Both the position numbers and the translations under genes were made by a program. A stretch of DNA of 64,000 bases from Desulfobacula sp. (lineage in GTDB: Bacteria > Desulfobacterota > Desulfobacteria > Desulfobacterales > Desulfobacteraceae). Positions within the stretch are counted from its first letter, which is position 1; each line of letters starts with the position of its first letter. Shown piece by piece: positions 56,105 to 64,000 of this stretch. A model generated the notes under the pieces. The model was given only the letters and a program-made list of their open reading frames with translations. It did not search any database and was not told the DNA's origin. The stretch covers positions 142,014-206,013 of the forward strand of contig JAMPXP010000008.1 in assembly GCA_023701135.1 (NCBI GenBank), given 5' to 3'.

Positions 56105-57952
56105 TTATTTTGATCCGAATGAAACCTCCAGGATGTCTTCCGCGCTGGTGTTCCCTTCCAGGATGGCATCCATTTTACCACAGGTGGCGGTCAAAAGGGT
56201 ATGGATAAAAAATTTGGCCGATTCCATCTGTCCGGCATAGAAGGCCGCGTCCTTATTATTCTGGGCGGCCTTCTGGACCGCTTCCCTGTCCAGGCTCCCG
56301 GCCTTTTGCGCCAGTTTGGGCGCGGCAATGGAGGCCCGCCACAGGTGCATCCAGGCAAAGGTCACATCCCCGGTCACTTCCAGGAAGGGATGGGCAAAGG
56401 CATAGGCGTTCAACACCCGTTCCGATCCGGCCCGTTGACCCATTTCCTTTGCCAGGGCTGTAAGCCTGGACACGGCATGGGCCGTCTTTTCGGCCATGGC
56501 CTGGAGCCCGTCGATTTTCTTGGCCGCTTCAATGGTGGCTTTCATCTGCTCCAGGAAATAGGCAAAGCTCTCTCCCTTGTTCATGGACAGTTTCCGGCCC
56601 AGGAGATCCATGGCCTGGATGCCGTTGGTGCCCTCATAGATCATGAAGATCCGTGAATCCCGCATGAGCTGCTCCACCGGGTATTCGCAGATATATCCGT
56701 ACCCGCCGTAGACCTGGACCCCGTGGGAGCAGACCTCCAGGGCCCTGTCCGTCACATATCCCTTGACAATGGGGGTCAGCACCTCGATGAGGGCCGCCGT
56801 ATCGGCTTTGAGCTTGGCGTCCCCGGTGGTGTGGACAATGTCCGAACATTTGCCGTAATAATAGATCAAAGACCGCATGCCTTCGGTGTACACCTTCATG
56901 TTCAAAAGCTGGCGCTTCACATCCGGGTGCTGGATAATGGTCACATTTTCGGCCTCGGCATTTTTTCCGGCCAGGATATGTCTTCCCTGGACCCTTGTCC
57001 GGGCGTATTCCAGGGCATACATATAGGAGGCCGATGCCACGGCAAAGCCCTGCATGCCCACAAAGGCCCGGGCCTCATTCATCATCCTGAACATTTCCGG
57101 CATGCCCTTGTTTTCCTCCCCCAGGAGGGTGCCGATGCAATCCCCCTTTTCCCCCAGGGACAGGGAGGCCGTGGCATTGCCGTGGATGCCCATCTTATGT
57201 TCAAGCCCGGTGCAGACCACATGGTTGAATTCCCCCAGGGACCCGTCGTCATTGACATGGTATTTGGGTACCAGGAACAGGGAAATGCCCCGGGTTCCGG
57301 CCGGTGCCCCTTCAATCCGGGCCAGGACCGGGTGGATGATATTCTCGCACAGATCATGCTCCCCGGCGGAGATGAAAATCTTGGACCCCTTGATGGAATA
57401 GGTGCCGTCCGGATTTTTGACGGCCGAGGTGGTCAGCGCCCCCACATCGGACCCGGCTTCGGGTTCGGTCAGGAGCATGGTGCCGCCCCATTCCCCGGCG
57501 AACATCCGTTTCATATACCGTTTTTTCTGGTCTTCGGTGCCGAAGGCCTCCACCAGCTTGGCCGCCCCGTGGGTCATGCCGTAATAGAGCATAAAGGCGG
57601 AGTTGGCGCCGATCATATATTCCAGGGCCGCACACCCCACCAGCCTGGGCATGCCCTGGCCCCCCACGGCCGGGTCATCGCACATGGCCAGCCATTCCCC
57701 TTCGCAGAAAAGTTTCCAGGCCCGCTGGAAGGATTCCGGCACCGTGACCTTTCCGTTTTCAAGGATGCATCCTTTCTCGTCCCCGTCCTTGAAGGTGGGC
57801 AGGATTTCCTTGATGGCCAGGTTCCTGGCTTCCGTCACAATGAGGTCTATGGTTTTTTTATTGTATTCGTCAAAGGATTCGTGTTCCACCATTCCCAGTT
57901 GTTCATGAAGAACAAAGTCCACGTCCCGCCGGTCTGCAATCAGTTGTGCCAT
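56105..57952 (-). CDS. Large acyl-CoA dehydrogenase
   Basis: This FAD enzyme of the ~600-residue class common in anaerobic fatty-acid degraders has the flavin segments LTEPEAGSDVGAL and FISAGEHDL, the catalytic Glu440 in YEGTNGIQAMDLLGR and a C-terminal extension with an extra helical domain. The 615 residues are complete. It likely oxidises a straight or branched acyl-CoA. It has a promoter-like site upstream and is followed by the phasin-like and UbiB-like genes. Confidence 0.94.
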   Translation of the reverse strand: MAQLIADRRDVDFVLHEQLGMVEHESFDEYNKKTIDLIVTEARNLAIKEILPTFKDGDEKGCILENGKVTVPESFQRAWKLFCEGEWLAMCDDPAVGGQGMPRLVGCAALEYMIGANSAFMLYYGMTHGAAKLVEAFGTEDQKKRYMKRMFAGEWGGTMLLTEPEAGSDVGALTTSAVKNPDGTYSIKGSKIFISAGEHDLCENIIHPVLARIEGAPAGTRGISLFLVPKYHVNDDGSLGEFNHVVCTGLEHKMGIHGNATASLSLGEKGDCIGTLLGEENKGMPEMFRMMNEARAFVGMQGFAVASASYMYALEYARTRVQGRHILAGKNAEAENVTIIQHPDVKRQLLNMKVYTEGMRSLIYYYGKCSDIVHTTGDAKLKADTAALIEVLTPIVKGYVTDRALEVCSHGVQVYGGYGYICEYPVEQLMRDSRIFMIYEGTNGIQAMDLLGRKLSMNKGESFAYFLEQMKATIEAAKKIDGLQAMAEKTAHAVSRLTALAKEMGQRAGSERVLNAYAFAHPFLEVTGDVTFAWMHLWRASIAAPKLAQKAGSLDREAVQKAAQNNKDAAFYAGQMESAKFFIHTLLTATCGKMDAILEGNTSAEDILEVSFGSK

Positions 57953-58012
57953 GTATAGGGTCTCCCTTTATTGATGTCATTTAATAAATCATGCCTTGCA
58001 TCGTACCCCCAT

Positions 58013-58041
58013 TTCCTAAGCAAAATCAGCCGCATTGTCAA
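58013..58041 (-). promoter_or_regulatory. Promoter-like site upstream of the acyl-CoA dehydrogenase gene
   Basis: On the minus strand TTGACA (58036-58041) is followed after 17 bp by TAGGAA (58013-58018), about 60 bp before the ATG. The -10 is a poor match. Confidence 0.4.
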
Positions 58042-58133
58042 CGGCCAAGCCTGAAAAAACTTTGGGGGACCGGGAAAAGAGATGCTGTTTTAAGCGCCCG
58101 GCAGGGGATTGTGATTTTAATATTCCAGCATCA

Positions 58134-60434
58134 TCATAGACTCATTGCTTTCGATAGAGCTTCTTTCAATGCGGACATCGAATACGGCTTATACAAAAAT
58201 GCCTGGGGCAATTCCGGATGGTTGCCCGCCATGACCACATCCTTGTTATGGCCGCTGGCCAGGATCACCGGTAAATCAGTCCGGATCTTGCGAAGAGCTG
58301 ACAGAGTCTCCCATCCACCCATTCGGGGCATGCTCAAATCCGAAAGAACACAGCAGATTTCATTCTGACGTTTTTGGAATATCTCTACCGCTTCTACACC
58401 GTCCTGCGCCTCAATAACCGTGTATCCGAAGCGGATGAGCATATTTTTTGCCATATCCCGGATCATTTCCTCATCTTCGATGAGCAGCACGGCTCCGCTG
58501 ATTTCACTCTTCCAGGCAGGGGTCACTGCTTCTTTTGCCTGTTGCCGGGGGATTTTTTCCATCGATATCGGCAGATAAATCCTAAAAGTACTGCCGGACC
58601 CTGACTCACTGTCCACGGTGATGCATCCGTCATGGGATTTTACAATTCCCATGACAACAGCCAATCCCATTCCCCGCCCAGTAAATTTTGTGGTGAAAAA
58701 AGGATCAAAAAGCTTCTCGATATCTATGCCCGTAACCCCGCAGCCCCTATCCGACACTTCAAGGCAGGCGTAGGGAATATGTCTCGGCTGCCAGCCCATG
58801 GGGAAGCGCTTTGAGGTTGGAATATCCGTTCGGGAAACCGTCCTGATCGCTATACCGATTGTGCCCTGATTGTTGGAAATGGCCTCCCAGGCATTGGTGA
58901 TCAGATTGCCCAGAGCCTGGTTTATCTGTCCTTCGTCAGCACGGATGACCGGTCCGGAATCAGGGAAATTGATATTTATGATGATGCCCTTCGGAATGAC
59001 CGTCTGGACAAGGGACAGGCTTTGACGACAGGCCCGGGACAAGTCCATGGGTTCATGTCTGCCAGGTGTTTGTCCAAGATAAATCAACATCTGCCGACTG
59101 ACTTCTGTCGCTTTCTGTGCCGCCATCATAGAACGGAGCAGATTTTCCCGAATTTTTGCCTCAGTTGGTAAATCCATCAGAGAAAGCTCCAGATTGCCCA
59201 TTACCACACTGAGCTGGTTATTGAAATGATGGGCAATGGCCCCTGCCATGCGGGCCAGGCTTTCAGTCTTCTGGAATTGCTGAAATTGAGCTTCTATCGC
59301 CTTCCGTTCAGTAATATCAATGGATGTTGAGGTAAGAGCGTTGGGATTGCCTGAATCATCCAAAACAGTGGCCGCCGAAACTTGAACATCAAAAAGACTA
59401 CCGTCTTTTTTCATCCCTTTGAGCTCACCCGCCCAGGTACCCTCAGATTGAAGTGCCCTCACAATATCTTCATCTTGATCACCCAGCAACCAGAACCTTC
59501 GGAACGGTTTCCCCAAAAAATCTCCCGGACCATCAAACCCCCATAATTTTTGAAAAAACGGATTGCCATAGGTCATATTCCCTTCAAGGTCACAGGCAGC
59601 GATGGCACAGGAAGAGGACTTGATGATACTTTCTTTAAAAAAAAGTTCTCTTTCAATTCTTTTGCGTTCGGTGATATCGACATCAAGACAAAAGAGTTCT
59701 TGCTCACACCCCGGCACCTTAACAATGGCATGATGGGATATAACCGGGACACGTGAACCATTTTTGTGCCTCAGTGACAGTTCTCCCGAAGGAATGGGCC
59801 TTCCTGACACTGCCATTTCACGTATTGCTGTGGCAACGTCATCTTTCATTTCAGATGGGATGATCAGATCAATAAGATTGCGGCCAATAGCTTCCTGCTG
59901 ATTGTATCCATAAAGCCTCTCGGATGCTTTATTCCAGTACTGAGTAGTCCCATCGGGCCCATAGCCCTGAACAGCGACCGTATCGATATTCTCCATCAAG
60001 TTCCGGAACTTTTCCTCGCTTACTTTGAGTTTTTTTGCCAATGCTCTCCGATTGAGAATATTTTTTACGGATGTATACAGTTCTTCGGGTTCAAATGGTT
60101 TTTTTAAATAATCATTGGCTCCCATCCTGAGCGCTTTTACTGCAGTTTGTGTTGAAGCACTGCCGGTTATGATGATAACCGAAGTATCTATTTTTTGCTT
60201 TATTATATTTTCAATCACCTGGAAACCATCCATCCCTTCCATGAAGACATCCAGGAGAACAAGGTCAAACTCATCCTCTATAAAAAAATTTAGAGCCTCA
60301 ATGCCGCTGTTGCATGTTCTCACGTCATACCCTTGTTTGCTTAACAGCATTTTTATGCCGTCGCATAATCGGGGTTCGTCATCTACGATGAGAATTTTTG
60401 AATTTTTAAATATTTTTGTGCTTGGAAAATTCAA
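58134..60434 (-). CDS. Hybrid sensor histidine kinase, REC-PAS-PAS-HK-REC
   Basis: The 766-residue protein begins with a receiver domain (D62 in VLLDVFMEGMDG), then two PAS domains with PAC-like segments (about 135-250 and 260-375). The dimerisation box has AHHFNNQLSV, in which the usual Glu after the phospho-acceptor His is replaced by Phe. The ATPase domain shows DRGCGV and FFTTKFTGRGMGLA. A second receiver is at the C-terminus (D699 in SDLSMPRMGG). It is soluble. The partner output is not in the operon; the next gene encodes an HD-GYP-like protein. Confidence 0.92.
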   Translation of the reverse strand: MNFPSTKIFKNSKILIVDDEPRLCDGIKMLLSKQGYDVRTCNSGIEALNFFIEDEFDLVLLDVFMEGMDGFQVIENIIKQKIDTSVIIITGSASTQTAVKALRMGANDYLKKPFEPEELYTSVKNILNRRALAKKLKVSEEKFRNLMENIDTVAVQGYGPDGTTQYWNKASERLYGYNQQEAIGRNLIDLIIPSEMKDDVATAIREMAVSGRPIPSGELSLRHKNGSRVPVISHHAIVKVPGCEQELFCLDVDITERKRIERELFFKESIIKSSSCAIAACDLEGNMTYGNPFFQKLWGFDGPGDFLGKPFRRFWLLGDQDEDIVRALQSEGTWAGELKGMKKDGSLFDVQVSAATVLDDSGNPNALTSTSIDITERKAIEAQFQQFQKTESLARMAGAIAHHFNNQLSVVMGNLELSLMDLPTEAKIRENLLRSMMAAQKATEVSRQMLIYLGQTPGRHEPMDLSRACRQSLSLVQTVIPKGIIININFPDSGPVIRADEGQINQALGNLITNAWEAISNNQGTIGIAIRTVSRTDIPTSKRFPMGWQPRHIPYACLEVSDRGCGVTGIDIEKLFDPFFTTKFTGRGMGLAVVMGIVKSHDGCITVDSESGSGSTFRIYLPISMEKIPRQQAKEAVTPAWKSEISGAVLLIEDEEMIRDMAKNMLIRFGYTVIEAQDGVEAVEIFQKRQNEICCVLSDLSMPRMGGWETLSALRKIRTDLPVILASGHNKDVVMAGNHPELPQAFLYKPYSMSALKEALSKAMSL

Positions 60435-60505
60435 AGGCTACTCCATTTTTCATATTATGATTTAAATGGGCTCTATTTTTGTCAACAGCAATTGAAAATG
60501 ACCCC

Positions 60506-61927
60506 TTATTTTCCAGTTTCCGAATACCCGTATCGCAAATAAGAGGGCAAAAGCTCATAAACCTCAAGTGGATTTTTAATACTGCGACGGTTGTCTATTT
60601 TCATTGATTCATCTACACCGGGATCACTCAGATCCAGAGGGTCTGGTTTGCCTGAAAGGCGTTTTCCGCCCGCATCCGTAAAGGGGATAATCAAGGGGCC
60701 TTTACTTTCAAGGACAAAGGCCATCTGGCCGTTGCGCAGGAAGACAATACTGCCGGGCGGGTATATGCCGATGGTTTTGATAAAGGACTGAAGAATATAC
60801 TGAAGCAGTGCATTTTTTCGGGCATAGGCTCTGAAAATTTCGGTGACTGCAGTGATCTGATTGGATGCCTCTTTGTAGGTTGTTTTGGAGGTCATGGCAT
60901 CATACACATCGGCAATTTTGCAGACCTTGGCATACAGGGGAATTCTTTCAGGCTGCCCATCGTCGGGATAACAATGGGGTTCGCCCAGGTAAAGCCCTGA
61001 ATGATGGTATTTTACAATATTGGTGATAAACGGATTGTCCAGATTGTTTCTTTCAAGGATGGCCAGTCCCAGCTCATAGGAATGTTTCTTGACCGTATCA
61101 AATTCCTCAAGGGTCAGTTTGCCGGTTTTATTCATAATCTCATCCGGCACCATTACCTTGCCGATATCATGGAGGAAAAATCCAAGAGAGATGCTTTGAA
61201 GCTCATCTTTCTTAAAATGGTGATAGATGCTTTTCGGCATACCGGAAGATTTGTTGAAGGGGTCATAGGCTTCACTTTCCGACGAATTCAGATGTCCGCT
61301 GATCATGGTGCTGAAAATGGTGTTAAATTTGTTCATGATGGCGGTTCCGATGGTGCAGACATTGATGGAATGGTTGTACAGATAATCATCACAGGAAAGA
61401 ATTTCCCTTGTCAGGTAGGAGAATGGATTGTCCATGATGGTGAGAAAACCGGCCAGATGTGATACATGGGAGCCGACTTCGGCATGGTCAAACTGGCCGC
61501 CGCTGTTTTTGATATCGTTCAGGGCTTTTTTGATGCATTTTTTGGCGATCTCATAGTTTTCATGGGCCAGTTTCCGGCTTTCGTCTATCTCATAGAGCCT
61601 TTTCCCAAGGGAGGTTAAGGGGTGATCCGGCAAAATCGACGACATTTCATCCGAGTCTGTGACCTGGGATTCTGATACCGGGGCATTGGGTCCGGTGGAC
61701 ATTTTTTTTCCTTGTGCATCCCAGATCCCGCTTTTTCCGTCTGCGCTTAAAGGGATTTTTTTAATGCCGCTTTCCTTTATAAGCTGAAGGATTTTAGTGC
61801 TGGTTACGATAAAGGCCTTATCCAACAGGAGGGTTCCATTGCAGTTATAAACATCGATTCCGGTTGTTACCTTTCCACCGCTTGATACGATTTGGATAAG
61901 GGTGTCAATATCAATTGTGCCTGCCAA
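60506..61927 (-). CDS. HD-GYP-like domain protein
   Basis: The TTG at 61927 has AAGGAG upstream and gives 473 residues; the ATG at 61990 would include the ribosome site. An N-terminal region of about 150 residues precedes an HD-GYP core with NHSINVCTIG, FLHDIGKVMVPDEIM and the second HH in KYHHSG. The GYP part is altered: instead of HHExxDGxGYP the sequence is HHSGLYLGEPHCYP. These domains hydrolyse cyclic di-GMP; the change leaves activity doubtful. Neighbours are two signalling proteins on the same strand. Confidence 0.82.
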   Translation of the reverse strand: MAGTIDIDTLIQIVSSGGKVTTGIDVYNCNGTLLLDKAFIVTSTKILQLIKESGIKKIPLSADGKSGIWDAQGKKMSTGPNAPVSESQVTDSDEMSSILPDHPLTSLGKRLYEIDESRKLAHENYEIAKKCIKKALNDIKNSGGQFDHAEVGSHVSHLAGFLTIMDNPFSYLTREILSCDDYLYNHSINVCTIGTAIMNKFNTIFSTMISGHLNSSESEAYDPFNKSSGMPKSIYHHFKKDELQSISLGFFLHDIGKVMVPDEIMNKTGKLTLEEFDTVKKHSYELGLAILERNNLDNPFITNIVKYHHSGLYLGEPHCYPDDGQPERIPLYAKVCKIADVYDAMTSKTTYKEASNQITAVTEIFRAYARKNALLQYILQSFIKTIGIYPPGSIVFLRNGQMAFVLESKGPLIIPFTDAGGKRLSGKPDPLDLSDPGVDESMKIDNRRSIKNPLEVYELLPSYLRYGYSETGK

Positions 61928-62043
61928 AAAAGAACTCCTTTCAGATTGAGAATTTCTTACAGCAATAGCATCTGAAAAACACAAATACAACCAAATGAAA
62001 TACTGAAAAAAAACAGATTTTATGCGTATATAAAATAAGTATC

Positions 62044-63330
62044 TTAAAAGGTTAAAAGATAAGATCTCAAATTTAATTTTTTGTTTTTAAGCGCTAACTT
62101 TTTACGGATATTCGCTCGATGGGTGTCTATGGTCCTGATGGAACATTGAAGGGTTTGTGCGATTTCTTTATTGATCAATCCCTGCTTTATCATTGAGGCA
62201 ATCTGGATTTCGGTAGGCGTCAGCATGATCAAAGGATCGGATAATTTTTTTGCAAAAGGGGAAAGTATCTCCTTCAGCCCTGTTTCAAGGATGCCCAGCA
62301 ATTGCTTCTGATGATTGTCGGACAGGCTTTTTCTGAGCTTACTCAGAAAGGGCAGAATGATTAAATCATGATTGGCAGATATCTTTTTTTCCATTTCCTG
62401 TTTGTCCTTATCTCTTTTCTTAAGAAGGATATTCAGGGCAGTGTTTGTATTTTCCAGTTCCGCGGCTTTTTGCTTGCGATCTTCTTCATACCTTTTCCGG
62501 TCGGTAATATCCGTACAGACACCCAGCCATTTATATGGGCGGCCTTTTTCATTCAACTGGGGAAGTCCGTGGTCATGAAAATACCGATAGGTGCCGTCCC
62601 TGTGTCTTAAACGGTACTCATAATGGATAGACGCTGTTTCTGTTCGATGAAATTCCACTGCGGTTTTCAAGAGAGGCCTGTCTTCCTCGTGCATCAGGCC
62701 AAGCCACGCAGCGATATTTCTTAAAATTTCCCCTTTTTCATATCCCAGCAGGCCGTCAATATCACCAAACCATTCAAGCGCATCATTGGCGGTATTCCAT
62801 TCATAAATCAGATCATAAGACGCCTTACCGGCTATTTTCAAGCGCTCTTCGCTTTCACGCAATGCTTTTTCAGTCTGCTTGCTTTCAGTAATGTCCAGAG
62901 CGGTAAATATGACACCGGCTGAAAGATCGGTTGCATCAAGCGGCATGGAATTTAAAAGTATATTAACGGTTCCCCGGTCTCTGGATATAAAACGGGTTTC
63001 AACCGTTCCCACCCCTTTCTCCCGGATCTGGCGATATTTTTCTTTGCCTACAAAATCGTAATCCTCATCGGAAGGATAAAGTATACGGGAGGATTGTCCA
63101 ATAAGCGCTTCCCTAGGATATCCTATCATCCGGCACAGAAAGTCATTGGCTTCAAACACGATGCGATCTTTTACAACGCCTATGCCTATGGGTGCCACTT
63201 TGAAAATGGTTTCCATCACGGTATCAATATTCGCTTTTGATGCAGCTTTTGATGGGTTGCACCAATATTCTATCCGCTCTAACTCCTGAATCCGTTTTTC
63301 CAGTTCTTTATAGGTGGGTTTATGCGGCAT
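62044..63330 (-). CDS. PAS-PAS-LuxR family transcriptional regulator
   Basis: The product starts at the ATG at 63330 (GGGTAAAAATT upstream) with a short coiled-coil, then two PAS domains (about 40-155 and 165-285), a coiled linker and a C-terminal LuxR-type HTH (LTPTEIQIASMIKQG, KEIAQTLQCSIRTIDTHRA) at about 365-428. There is no kinase or receiver domain, so a sensed ligand or redox state may act directly on DNA binding. It lies next to the HD-GYP-like gene. Confidence 0.88.
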   Translation of the reverse strand: MPHKPTYKELEKRIQELERIEYWCNPSKAASKANIDTVMETIFKVAPIGIGVVKDRIVFEANDFLCRMIGYPREALIGQSSRILYPSDEDYDFVGKEKYRQIREKGVGTVETRFISRDRGTVNILLNSMPLDATDLSAGVIFTALDITESKQTEKALRESEERLKIAGKASYDLIYEWNTANDALEWFGDIDGLLGYEKGEILRNIAAWLGLMHEEDRPLLKTAVEFHRTETASIHYEYRLRHRDGTYRYFHDHGLPQLNEKGRPYKWLGVCTDITDRKRYEEDRKQKAAELENTNTALNILLKKRDKDKQEMEKKISANHDLIILPFLSKLRKSLSDNHQKQLLGILETGLKEILSPFAKKLSDPLIMLTPTEIQIASMIKQGLINKEIAQTLQCSIRTIDTHRANIRKKLALKNKKLNLRSYLLTF

Positions 63331-63607
63331 AATTTTTACCCTTGATTTCACGGTCTTTTTTAATTGTGATGTTCAAAATATATGATGTTCCCATTGTTTA
63401 ACAATTTAAATTGGTTCTGTAAAAGTAAATAATGGTATCGTTAAATATTTTATAGACTTGTTTTGCTGGGACAATAGTTATTTATAATAAAAAATATATA
63501 GAAGGCACCCCTATAATGTATTTCATACGGAAATAAATGCTTAAGAAAGAGATCCTCTGTGAATTCAAGTTGATATGTTTTTGCCGGGAGAGTATAAGGG
63601 CAGGACC

Positions 63608-63877
63608 ATGAAGAATTCATACGGATTAGTTCTGGGCCTTTTGACGGTCTTGTTCTGGTCTACATCAGCCACCGCATTTAAAATCACATTGCGGTATATC
63701 GATGTGCTTCAGCTTTTATTCTATGCCGTCATCACGGCTACCCTCATTTTAAGCGCCTATCTGCTGATAACGAAAAAATTCCGCCATATCTTCACCCTCA
63801 AACCCGGAGAATATGGATTCTATCTGTTTCTGGGATTTTTAAACCCCTTCGTATTAACACGGCAAAATAATACGTGA
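63608..63877 (+). pseudogene. EamA/DMT-family transporter, 5' part, interrupted by an IS element
   Basis: From the ATG at 63608 the sequence encodes SYGLVLGLLTVLFWSTSATAFKI, a typical EamA first helix, and two more hydrophobic segments. After GFLNPF (about 63852) the coding similarity ends: the next codons, VLTRQNNT, belong to inserted DNA and a stop follows at 63877. The rest of the ten-helix transporter should lie beyond the window. Confidence 0.8.
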
Positions 63878-64000
63878 CATAAAAGTAGTAATTTGTTATA
63901 GTGGTTCATGGAAAAAACAGACGCACGCAAACTGGGCACAGATGCTCAACAGGAAATCAGGAATCAGGTTATCCGCCTAAGAGAACAGGGTTATAAGCGG
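63853..64000 (+). mobile_element. Left part of an IS630-family insertion sequence
   Basis: Foreign sequence begins after CCCCTTCGTA inside the EamA gene. IS630 elements insert at TA; a TA lies exactly at the join. The transposase reading frame starts at 63908. The right end is beyond the window, so the inverted repeat cannot be checked. Confidence 0.65.
63908..64000 (+). CDS. IS630-family transposase, N-terminus (partial)
   Basis: The 31 codons available give MEKTDARKLGTDAQQEIR followed by NQVIRLREQGYKR. Its D-A-R-K-L and Q-E-I-R pattern is the common start of IS630-type transposases, leading into the HTH domain. Only the N-terminus is inside the window, so the catalytic DDE residues cannot be seen. 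Confidence 0.75.
   Translation, partial: MEKTDARKLGTDAQQEIRNQVIRLREQGYKR

Noticed and set aside
56723..57958. A 411-codon open frame on the plus strand
   Set aside because: It is antisense to the acyl-CoA dehydrogenase gene, whose flavin and catalytic motifs are unambiguous.

Overview
The window looks like chromosomal DNA of a sulfate-reducing deltaproteobacterium (Desulfobacterota, probably close to Desulfobacteraceae). The evidence is an ATP sulfurylase (sat) behind its own strong promoter, hydrogenase-maturation genes hypA/hypB, a PEP-CTERM protein with a sigma-54-type promoter, many PAS/two-component genes, and two genes whose reading frames make sense only if an internal TGA is read as selenocysteine. 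The assignment comes from gene content alone; no 16S gene is present. I found no tRNA, rRNA or CRISPR array.

Layout. 1-957: membrane-bound HAMP/PP2C phosphatase with a probable CxxU selenocysteine motif, running off the left edge. 1193-6901: lipoprotein, MBOAT acyltransferase, SGNH-like protein and GSCFA protein (probable O-acylation of an envelope glycan), then a VCBS-repeat protein. 7109-8467: porin with a folded leader. 8500-11000: a graveyard of toxin-antitoxin and Fic genes (hicA remnant, doubly frameshifted hicB, orphan antitoxin, N-terminally truncated fic, intact yefM-like antitoxin with a frameshifted yoeB). 11.0-30.7 kb: housekeeping genes (gatB, queA-tgt, hypAB, MEMO-like, gltX, rpmF-acpP-rpiB-glyA-dCMP deaminase-nrdR-ribD, ribE, ribBA, ribH, nusB, MBL hydrolase, pabBC fusion, DUF1573 selenoprotein, HAD hydrolase). 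30.8-34.4 kb: sat and a convergent PiT-family transporter. 34.7-35.3 kb: PEP-CTERM gene. 35.4-41.4 kb: a translation operon on the minus strand (ffh-rpsP-khpA-rimM-trmD-SPOUT methyltransferase-rplS-rnhB-yraN-rsmI). 41.5-46.7 kb: rlmN, a PAS histidine kinase, a response regulator, a PP-loop thiolase-like gene and nth.

46.7-53.5 kb is the most unusual segment. A seven-gene minus-strand operon combines a nitrate/sulfonate/taurine-type ABC importer (ATPase, Tat-exported binding protein, permease) with two substrate-binding-protein homologues that lack any export signal. One of these is fused behind a CheY-like receiver domain. An acidic protein and an Hpt phosphotransfer protein follow. The divergent neighbour is a CheD homologue in which the catalytic cysteine of the GSC motif is serine. 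I read this as a candidate cytoplasmic ligand-sensing or phosphorelay system coupled to an importer. The coupling is inference; the domain content is visible.

53.5-58 kb: CYTH phosphatase, UbiB-like kinase, phasin-like protein and a large acyl-CoA dehydrogenase. 58.1-63.3 kb: a REC-PAS-PAS-HK-REC hybrid kinase, an HD-GYP-like protein and a PAS-PAS-LuxR regulator. At the right edge an EamA-type transporter gene is cut by the start of an IS630-family element.
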